Below, piece after piece: positions 5,918 through 13,185 of a DNA stretch of 26,423 nt. The stretch is from Strigomonas culicis (taxonomy: Eukaryota; Euglenozoa; Kinetoplastea; Trypanosomatida; Trypanosomatidae), in the NCBI GenBank assembly GCA_000482145.1, contig AUXH01000239.1, forward strand, positions 1 to 26,423, given 5' to 3'. Both the position numbers and the translations under genes were made by a program. Under the pieces are notes generated by a model, which saw only the letters and a list, made by a program, of their open reading frames with translations, was not told where the DNA came from and did not search any database. The first letter of the stretch is position 1; each line of letters starts with the position of its first letter.

Positions 5918-8446
5918 TTATTCTAGTTCTCTAAGAAGAGGCTCAGAGAGAAATGGAGAACACGATAACAAATCAGCCCAGTGGATTCTCTTTTCTTTCG
6001 TTAACGGCTTTCCAATATTAGCTTGGTGAATAAGTGCTCGCAAATTTATGAGCATATCCTTCTTGTTACCATCGAAGTACCTACCAATGAAATCAACATT
6101 TTCGGGGAAAATTTTCCTCAACGCATCGATCTGCGGGGATGTGACGGTAGTCAGCTCCGCAACGTTGCAGGCCTGCATGATCGCAACCTCCACGGCAGCC
6201 TCCAGCGCCATCTGTTTAACTCTCGTCGTGGTATGGGGAGACGCGGAAAGGTCCAACAAGCGCTTGAGTGATTCTTGCACCACCGTGTTGTAGACTCGGA
6301 GACATTTCTGGTACGACGGCACGAGCGGATCCTTGGGCGACAGCACCTTGCCCACGCTCCATCGCTTTCTGCACCGCGCGCATCCGTACGTCAACTCGCG
6401 AATGAACCCCTCCAGCGCCGTATCATTGATGGACTGCGAGCTTGATTCGGAAAGACCAGGAAACGTGAGGGTATACCAGTAGAGTGCGTTGCAGTAAGTG
6501 TTCTCACCCAGTGGTTCCTCACGCTCCTCCATCCAAGCGTCTGTGTCTTTCGTCTTATTCCATGCCACCAGCGACTTGTAGAAGATGCTTGCCGCGGTCG
6601 CTGCGTCCGCTTCTTGCATCGCAGCAAGGCCAGCCATACAGTACGACTTGGCTTCTCGGATGACGAGAGGGCTCCCCTCCGCTAAGTCCACGAGAGCTTC
6701 ATAGCGCTTCATGTTTGGAAATAGCATCTTACAGAGTGCGTCGTAAATGGCATTACATTTATGCGACGTGATGGGATGCATCACACACCTTCTGGCCTTT
6801 GCGTGCGCCGCTTTATAATCGTTGTGTAAATAGTCGTAGTACGCCAAATCGTAAAGCGGTTCATAAAAGTCGTCGTCAATGGCCATCGCGGTTTCCATCA
6901 GCTCCCGCGCCTCTTCATCGATGACACCTTTCTGCTTCGTCAACGTCAGTGCATATTGGTAGTGCGCCTTTCCACTCGTCTTGCACACCTGCAGGTTCGA
7001 CTGAAATAAAGAGGCGTCGTCGTACCAGTCCTCGTTCCGCCGCACGGTCATCCACGTCCACCACACGGCCAGGCAGGCCAGGGCCGCCACCGCGCGCTGC
7101 ACGCGCGCGGCAGAGCCGCGCTGCCCCGCCGCAAGCAGCACTCCCACCACCACAAGGTGCACGACGGCGAACGACGGTATATACAGACAGCGCTCCGCCA
7201 CAAAGGTACCGACCTTCACGAAAATGTGTGTGACGGGCGAGAGTGCGATGCCGTACCACAGGAGGCAAAGCAGGAAGGCGAGGCAGGTGTGGCTACGGCG
7301 CACAATGGAGCGGTACAGGAGCGTCAATCCGAGAGACGCAAAAAAGATGGTGACACACGTAAAGGGAATGAAGCGGGCGTCTTTTATGGAGCTCAAGTGC
7401 GGTATGCAATTGAAGCTGTACTCACACGACAGTTTCGTTGGGAAAAAAGACAGCTCCAAATTCTTCATGAGCACTACCCAGCGCATGCTCCACCAGTTCA
7501 GAAGGCCAGGAGGTATGAAATACTGCGGATTCTCTGTCCGTCGAATGAGCGGGCTCTGCTTGAGATCCACATGACCGATAAAGTGTTTTCGAAACTGAAC
7601 GTACGCAAAGATAAAAACGAGCATTAGGACGCTTGCGGTTGTCGCGCGTTTTACGTTCACGCGCTTCAAGTACAGTAAAGTGAAGAGATACACGAGGAAC
7701 ATGGCGCCGAAGGTCACCCCACTCTCTTTTCCGAACGTGCTCAGCCACAACAGAACCATTATTTTAGCCAATGTTCTCTTGGAGGGGCAGTGCAGATACA
7801 GGTGCAGAGAGATGAAGGCATAAAAGCCGAGTGCGGCGCAGATGAGCTCACTCCTCCCGACAATAGAAGTAACGGCCTCCACGTGCACGGGGTGCACCGC
7901 AAACAGTCCAGCCGTGCAGACCGGGACGAGCTCGAGCAAGCGTCGCAGCCGGCGAATGTGTTCGTCCTCGATCTTGTCCTTTACGGCAAGCGCGATGTCC
8001 TTCAGGGGCAGTAGTAGATAGGAGAGGATACGCGACATGTAGTAGACGAGCACAATGTTCAGCGCCGCAAGGGTGTAGTTGAACAGGCGCAGAAAGAGGG
8101 CGGAGTGATAGCCGAGCAAGAAGTGCTGTAGCCGAAACGTGAAGACGGTAAGAGGCCGATAAGAGTCATTCGACACAATGTCGGTGAGACGATGGCCCCA
8201 AAAGTCACACGTGAAAATGGAGCTCCATGGCAAACTGTTGTCTGTCACTTGGTTGTTCTCCACGGCAAGGTGGTCATCAAAAGTGAAGTGTGCCTTCAGG
8301 CCGTTGATATTTACTGCTGCAAAGACAAAAAGGATACAAGTCAAATATACATTATCTTTTTTGAAGAGCAGTGGTTCTGGTACCATCACATAAGCGGCAC
8401 CGTGACCACCATCATTTTTTTGGTTCTTTTTTTTCTGGTTTTGCAT
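5918..8446 (-). CDS. TMTC-family O-mannosyltransferase-like membrane protein with TPR tail
   Basis: The 842-residue protein has TMTC (DUF1736/TPR) hallmarks. After a first membrane segment (about 33-50) comes an acidic luminal motif FDDHLAVENN (56-65), then DFWG (81-84), SYRPLTVFTFRL (95-106), HPVHVEAVTSIVGRSELIC (185-203), FGKESGVT (239-246), LSCEYSFNCIP (339-349), VGTFVAERCLYIPS (412-425) and RNEDWYDDASLFQS (470-483). About nine or more hydrophobic segments precede residue 470. The C-terminal third starts with TPR-like helices (GKAHYQYALTLTKQ and onward) and degenerates to a helical tail. In animals TMTC1-4 are ER GT-C enzymes that transfer mannose from dolichol-phosphate mannose to Ser/Thr of cadherin-like beta-strands. 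The paired aspartates expected of GT-C catalysis are kept, so activity is plausible; the acceptor in this organism is unknown. A later in-frame Met21 (8386) is an alternative start. Confidence 0.92.
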   Translation of the reverse strand: MQNQKKKNQKNDGGHGAAYVMVPEPLLFKKDNVYLTCILFVFAAVNINGLKAHFTFDDHLAVENNQVTDNSLPWSSIFTCDFWGHRLTDIVSNDSYRPLTVFTFRLQHFLLGYHSALFLRLFNYTLAALNIVLVYYMSRILSYLLLPLKDIALAVKDKIEDEHIRRLRRLLELVPVCTAGLFAVHPVHVEAVTSIVGRSELICAALGFYAFISLHLYLHCPSKRTLAKIMVLLWLSTFGKESGVTFGAMFLVYLFTLLYLKRVNVKRATTASVLMLVFIFAYVQFRKHFIGHVDLKQSPLIRRTENPQYFIPPGLLNWWSMRWVVLMKNLELSFFPTKLSCEYSFNCIPHLSSIKDARFIPFTCVTIFFASLGLTLLYRSIVRRSHTCLAFLLCLLWYGIALSPVTHIFVKVGTFVAERCLYIPSFAVVHLVVVGVLLAAGQRGSAARVQRAVAALACLAVWWTWMTVRRNEDWYDDASLFQSNLQVCKTSGKAHYQYALTLTKQKGVIDEEARELMETAMAIDDDFYEPLYDLAYYDYLHNDYKAAHAKARRCVMHPITSHKCNAIYDALCKMLFPNMKRYEALVDLAEGSPLVIREAKSYCMAGLAAMQEADAATAASIFYKSLVAWNKTKDTDAWMEEREEPLGENTYCNALYWYTLTFPGLSESSSQSINDTALEGFIRELTYGCARCRKRWSVGKVLSPKDPLVPSYQKCLRVYNTVVQESLKRLLDLSASPHTTTRVKQMALEAAVEVAIMQACNVAELTTVTSPQIDALRKIFPENVDFIGRYFDGNKKDMLINLRALIHQANIGKPLTKEKRIHWADLLSCSPFLSEPLLRELE

Positions 8447-8528
8447 CTATAAACAAGTGAATGAGGATGAAAAAAGGCGATATGAAAAGAGAGAGAGAGA
8501 GGGAGAGAGGAGGGGGGGAGATAGAAAA
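8447..8528 (-). promoter_or_regulatory. Predicted polypyrimidine tract and SL acceptor directly abutting the TMTC start codon
   Basis: A strong C/T tract (about 8528-8466 on the minus strand) is followed by no AG until 8448-8447, immediately before the ATG at 8446. If this AG is used, the 5'UTR is only the spliced leader. The alternative is use of a later AG and initiation at Met21. Confidence 0.5.
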
Positions 8529-8701
8529 GCATACAGAAATAGCGCCAAATGAAGTTTTACGAAGCAAGTGTGCATAAGTAAGAAAGGAAATGCATCCTTA
8601 CGCAGTTTCATAATAAAAAAACTATCAATGTAGTCTATCAGGTAATATATGAGTGTAGCCTCTGCGTCTATGATGTTTCTCATCCGCATCGACTCCGTCC
8701 C

Positions 8702-10993
8702 TCAGCGATCTGTAGTCTCGTATTCGGAGCGAAGCAAGGAAAAGTACCTCTTCTGTTGGGAGACTTTCTCCGCCAAATGGGTTTCTAAGAGTACCAGTCT
8801 CTCTCGACACGCACCCGCACTGACCTCGTCAGAGCCGTTCGGCGGCGTAGCAGGGGCGTCGCCGTCCGCATCGCCAGAAGATAACCAATCGACCAGCCCA
8901 GTGACCTCCTCAAAGAGGTTGTTTTGAACCGAAATGAAGTCCTCAATGGCGTGCGCAGCGAGTTTCTCCTTTCGCTCGTACGAGGCAACTCTCTGCTCCA
9001 GCGCTGCTATCGTGTCCTCGCACTGCTGGAACCTCTCCTCTCTCGGCCGCAGGCGCGCTAGTTCCCCTTCCAGCTGCGCCTCCTTCTCCCGCGCCGCGTG
9101 TAGGCAAGCCTCGAGTTCGAACAGCTGCGCCGCATCGGCCGACGCCAGCTCGGCGGCCTTTTTCGCAGTATCTGCCGTTCGCTGTAGTACATGGATTTGC
9201 TGGTCCCTATCGGACAAACTCTGCTGCGTGCGCTCGAGCTGGACGGAGAGCTCGCGCTGTTCGCTCAGCAGCTCGACGATGCGCCTGTCTAACTCGGTGG
9301 TGTAGACATCCCGCTCCCGCAACTCCTTTTCGAGCTGCGCGATAACATCCTTGAAGGGCACTGTGTCATTGCCGACGGGCTCCACCTCCTCCTTGCGGTC
9401 GCGCGTCTGTAAGTCCTCTTTCCAATCGCTCAATGCCTCCAGCACGTCGTGTAGACTGGTAAGTTCGCGGTTTTCATCGATGATCATGCAAACAGAAGAG
9501 CAGAAGTCCTGAACGTCACCCTCGGCAGCGGATGCGTCTCTGCAGGTAGCAATCAAGTCCGTCACCCGCTCTTCCAAACCGGAGTAGCCCGCTTGCGTCT
9601 TTCCGTCACTCCCAATCGCCTCTCCTCCGCCGAAAAAAGAGCTGAGGAGCTTGGCCGATGCCGCATAATCTTGCACCACTCTCACGAGTGCCTCTGCCTT
9701 CTCGTCCGCGTCGCTGCCTCCTTCGGTCGGCGCGGCAGTCAAGGGATCGAGTCCGAGCGCCCGAAGCTCGCGTGACGCCGAGTCCAGAACTGCGTGAAGC
9801 TTCTCCACGCTCGACCGGCCCTCCTCTGCACGACGCATCGCCTCGCTGCTCACGGTCACTTTGCCGTCGAAGCCTTGAATCGATTCATTCGCGACGAGAG
9901 AGGCCAGTCCGCCTGTCTCACCATCCACCGCCCACAGGTGGGTGACGAGCTCCACGTCGGCGCACGCCAGATTCGCGATGCGGCACTCGGGGAACAAGAA
10001 GGAGCCCTTGAAGGACACGTGCTCCGTGTCCCACACACTCACGCGGCCGCCCTCCGCGTAGCTCCAGATGTAGCGACCCCCCGACATGCGCAATAGCTGC
10101 CGGATGGGTCCGCTGTGGGCCTCGAGCAGCAGCGCGCTGGGCGTCGTCTGACTAGCGGTGAAGGGCAGCACAATGAGGGTGCCTCGGTCGGTCGGCAGCC
10201 ACAGTTTTGAATCGTGCAGCAGGGCGCCCCCGTCGGAAAGAGCGCCGTGGGCCGCGACGTCCCAGCTGATGCCACCAAACCGCTGCGTGGCGTCCTCCTC
10301 GCGGTTCCAGTCCCACACGTCGATATTGCCGTCGTGTGACACAGACAGCAGCAGAGCGTCCGCGCCCGCTGCGCGCCACAGAAGCTGGCTCAGCCGTCCT
10401 TTGATCCTGAAAATACCTCGTGCGTCGAGGGTGGCGCTCAGCGCTGCCGCCGCCGGTGGCGCTGGCGACAGTTGTGCGTCGAACGCGAGCGACACAATGA
10501 TGACCTCACCATACACACCATCAAAGCATCCAGCGAAAAACTGGACCTCGTTGGAGGAAGTGCTACTATGAGCCATGACGACACTCGTCATTTCGGTCGC
10601 CAACTGCCACTCCCGAAGAAGCACGGGTGCGCTGCTGTCGTCGTCCCTATCGGCGTAAAATACGCTAAGCGTGCCCTTTGTCGTGAGTATGAGAGTCAGA
10701 CGAAAGGTGCTGAACGTGCTATGCATGATGCTAAGTATCGTCTCGTCCTCTCTCTTGCAGACGAAAAGCGCAGTGGAAACCTGCGAGGTGTGACTGGCAG
10801 AGAAGTGAAGTTCAAATTCCTTCTGTCTATGGGCGATCTCCTGCTGGTTAAAGTAGAAGACACGTTGCAAAGCGGCATCCGTGACCCACAAGTTGCGACC
10901 TCCGTCGCAATACACCCTACCGAACTGCACTGGAGGCCCCTCCACCTTTGGTGCGAGAATCCCGCCGCTTATATGGCACTGTAACTCGGCCAT
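8702..10993 (-). CDS. WD40-like beta-propeller plus coiled-coil protein
   Basis: The 763-residue protein has an N-terminal half (1-380) that reads as beta-propeller blades. Clear ones are LLLSVSHDGNIDVWDWN (214-230), HDSKLWLPTDRGTLIVLPF (260-278), and YIWSYAEGGRVSVWDTE (308-324) after AHSGPIRQLLRM; others are degenerate. Residues 390-530 are helical, and 545-680 form a long charged coiled coil (QLEKELRERDVYTTELDRRI and onward). A short acidic linker (705-725) precedes a final helix. This order of propeller then coiled coil suits a scaffold or tether (centriolar, flagellar, trafficking or nuclear pore type), but no orthologue is recognised. The start ATG at 10993 is the first after the candidate splice acceptor. 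The domain reading is by eye. Confidence 0.85.
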   Translation of the reverse strand: MAELQCHISGGILAPKVEGPPVQFGRVYCDGGRNLWVTDAALQRVFYFNQQEIAHRQKEFELHFSASHTSQVSTALFVCKREDETILSIMHSTFSTFRLTLILTTKGTLSVFYADRDDDSSAPVLLREWQLATEMTSVVMAHSSTSSNEVQFFAGCFDGVYGEVIIVSLAFDAQLSPAPPAAAALSATLDARGIFRIKGRLSQLLWRAAGADALLLSVSHDGNIDVWDWNREEDATQRFGGISWDVAAHGALSDGGALLHDSKLWLPTDRGTLIVLPFTASQTTPSALLLEAHSGPIRQLLRMSGGRYIWSYAEGGRVSVWDTEHVSFKGSFLFPECRIANLACADVELVTHLWAVDGETGGLASLVANESIQGFDGKVTVSSEAMRRAEEGRSSVEKLHAVLDSASRELRALGLDPLTAAPTEGGSDADEKAEALVRVVQDYAASAKLLSSFFGGGEAIGSDGKTQAGYSGLEERVTDLIATCRDASAAEGDVQDFCSSVCMIIDENRELTSLHDVLEALSDWKEDLQTRDRKEEVEPVGNDTVPFKDVIAQLEKELRERDVYTTELDRRIVELLSEQRELSVQLERTQQSLSDRDQQIHVLQRTADTAKKAAELASADAAQLFELEACLHAAREKEAQLEGELARLRPREERFQQCEDTIAALEQRVASYERKEKLAAHAIEDFISVQNNLFEEVTGLVDWLSSGDADGDAPATPPNGSDEVSAGACRERLVLLETHLAEKVSQQKRYFSLLRSEYETTDR

Positions 10994-11427
10994 GTGGAGG
11001 TGAAGCTATTCTCCCGCTCTCGCTCTCTATGAATTTATGTATGTAGCTGTATAAATGTATGGATGGATATATGTATTTCCTCTTTGGATAGCTTCCTTTT
11101 TTTTTGGGGGGGGGAAGGGGGAGACGTAACTAACAGAATAAAGATTATAAAGAAAAAAGAACATATAGAAAGACGTTTTAGTACTCCGCATATGAGCCGC
11201 ATGGCTTAGATGTAAACGTCCCATCGCCGCTGTAGGTATGCATGGATGGCTCCGTCGCGCATTCGATCATATCGCTTTTGTCGGCATTGTTGTTCTCACG
11301 TGTGTTTGTATATACATACACGAAAACAAGTTGAAGAGATAATATACACCAAAACAGAGAACGAAGAGAAAGGGGGAAGCATCGCAAAAAAGAATACCAT
11401 AGTCTACACTATGCTTTCCATTTGTCC
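10994..11427 (-). other. Intergenic region: 3'UTR of the LRR gene and 5'UTR of the propeller gene
   Basis: This is 434 nt of A/T-rich spacer with a G9-AA-G5 block on the + strand (11106-11121) and ATGTA/TATGTA-rich simple sequence near 11034-11082. I see no gene. Confidence 0.6.
11096..11170 (-). promoter_or_regulatory. Predicted pyrimidine tracts and SL acceptor for the propeller/coiled-coil gene
   Basis: On the minus strand a U-rich tract (about 11165-11132) ends in CTGTTAG (AG at 11131-11130), then a C-rich run is followed by an AG at 11097-11096. The resulting 5'UTR is 136 or 102 nt with no upstream ATG. Which AG is used is unclear. Confidence 0.45.
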
Positions 11428-12543
11428 CTAAAAATGATTAACGCCACTGTGCAGCGGCGCCGGGGTGTCCCCCACGCCCAGAAGCGCGCCTTTTACGGAA
11501 GGACCAGCATTGTAAAAACAAAATAAAAAGTCATCCCAGTTCACGGTCATGTCGTCTTCCAGATCGAGCCGCTTCTTGAGAAACGCAAGCGTCTGGTCCG
11601 AGGGGAGAGCGTGGTAGAGGCGTACGTAGATGGAAGCGTAGCAGCGCACCTCGACCTGCGCATCGCCCAGCTCCTGTGTCCGGTCGCTCCCAACCTGAAA
11701 CTCGGAGAAGACCCGATGCAGGGCACTGATAATGTCATCCAAGTACTCACTGCACTGCATGAGGACCAGCACGACAAAGGTGTCCCAGTTCATCATCTTC
11801 GAGGGCGCCTTGAGCAGCAGGCTCTCGTAGTAGGCCTCCTTGTACAACGCCAGCTCACGCGACTTGCCCAGGACGCGCTGCCGCTCGCGCACACCCTCGC
11901 GGACCGCGACCGCGCTATCCACCTTGCCGCTGCCGTGGCTCATATCGAAAAAGAACCGCTTCATCGCGCGAAGGCGGATGGCGGCCGGATGCCCCGACGG
12001 ATTGGAGGGGGTGCCGCGCAACACAAACTGCCGCGCTGCGTTATGCCGTGTCTGCGCAAAGATGGCCTCCGACTCCGCCAAGGCGACGCTCGTCTGTCGG
12101 AGGCCCACATACTGGATGCGGTTGTTACGCTTCACCAGGTCTGCCAGACACATGGCCCCGCTCCATGAGATAGCGCTGTTGCCGCTCAGCTCGATCCCCT
12201 GCAGAGAGGGATGGAAGAAGGCCATGCCACAGACTGCCCACACAACCTCGTTCCCAATATAGTTGTCGGACAAATCGATCGACTCGAGGTGATCACAGAG
12301 ACGACAAACGTTTAGAACAGGGAAGCAGGCCTTCGGACCCACGTACGTCTTGGACAGGTCGAGGCGTGTCAGTGCGCTCCATGATGTGAGCGGAGCCATC
12401 AACGCTATAATATGCGTGTTCGGCTTCACAGCATACTCCTTCGCTGTGTCAAGGTACATATCCACTGGTGAAACAGAGAGATACTTTTTCTTTAAGGACT
12501 CTAAGACACTCTCATCATCAGGGAGGGGCGGCAATGCTTCCAT
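11428..12543 (-). CDS. Leucine-rich-repeat protein with degenerate EF-hand-like segments
   Basis: The 371-residue protein carries ribonuclease-inhibitor-type LRRs in its first half: LTRLDLSKTYVG (58-69), LESIDLSDNYIGNE (86-99), LQGIELSGNSAI (114-125) and IQYVGLRQTSV (143-153). The second half is helical. It contains KRFFFDMSHGSGKVDS (195-210) and FLKKRLDLEDDMTVNWDDF (321-339), which look like EF-hand halves in which the loop ligands are incomplete, so calcium binding is doubtful. Protein-protein interaction is the likely role, and such proteins are frequent in kinetoplastid flagella, but no specific orthologue is recognised. The ATG at 12543 lies 58 nt downstream of a predicted acceptor. Neighbouring genes give no functional clue. 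Confidence 0.85.
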   Translation of the reverse strand: MEALPPLPDDESVLESLKKKYLSVSPVDMYLDTAKEYAVKPNTHIIALMAPLTSWSALTRLDLSKTYVGPKACFPVLNVCRLCDHLESIDLSDNYIGNEVVWAVCGMAFFHPSLQGIELSGNSAISWSGAMCLADLVKRNNRIQYVGLRQTSVALAESEAIFAQTRHNAARQFVLRGTPSNPSGHPAAIRLRAMKRFFFDMSHGSGKVDSAVAVREGVRERQRVLGKSRELALYKEAYYESLLLKAPSKMMNWDTFVVLVLMQCSEYLDDIISALHRVFSEFQVGSDRTQELGDAQVEVRCYASIYVRLYHALPSDQTLAFLKKRLDLEDDMTVNWDDFLFCFYNAGPSVKGALLGVGDTPAPLHSGVNHF

Positions 12544-13185
12544 TTTTTTTTCTATTATCTATGTAGGTGTTTTCCTCCTTGTCCGCACACAACCAAAGTT
12601 TCTTTGATACAGAGAAGAAGAAAAGATAGTGGGGAGAAGGGCTAAACAAGAAAAAGAGAACAGGCAGATGTCACGAACGAAGCAGGAATACCACAAAATA
12701 CAAATAGTGCAAAAGAGATAGTCTTTCACACTGTGTTGCGCAATACCACTGCTACGCATTCAAGTGTGTATTTGCGGGGAAGCAACGTGAAAATACGATC
12801 ATACATAAAATGAAACAGCTATAATAATAATAATACACACAAGAAAAAAAAACGAACATTGCTGACGTGCAGTATGACAGAAGTCACTCAATAAAAAGGT
12901 ACCAATCGACATGGCTCTACCCTTCACAAAACCTGCGTCTTTACATCAAAGAAATCAATTCTTGCAGATTATAATTGTGCACTGACAAAAGCAATCTACA
13001 AACTTTACAAAAAAAAAATGTGAAGACTATTTTTGTCTTGCCTTCATACCATGTTTGTGTGTTTGTTTATTTTTTTTCCATGCAAATTGAAAAAGGAAAA
13101 AGGTTCTAAAGAAAGGAAAAGCGATGAAACAGTGGAGTGAAAAGAAAGGATCACACGAAGGGTAAGTGAGCATCCGTGCGCGCTA
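12544..13185 (-). other. Long intergenic region: 3'UTR of the repeat/PH-like gene and 5'UTR of the LRR gene
   Basis: This is about 640 nt of A/T-rich spacer. It has several A-runs, an (ATA/ATT)-rich patch near 12820-12835, and a purine-rich + strand block (about 13085-13150) that makes a second polypyrimidine tract just after the upstream stop. No coding sequence or RNA gene is recognised. Confidence 0.55.
12602..12662 (-). promoter_or_regulatory. Predicted polypyrimidine tract and SL acceptor for the LRR gene
   Basis: A C/T-rich tract on the minus strand (about 12662-12612) is followed by TATCAAAG with its AG at 12603-12602. This leaves a 58-nt 5'UTR without upstream ATG. An earlier AG lies inside the tract (GTTTAG). 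Confidence 0.5.
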
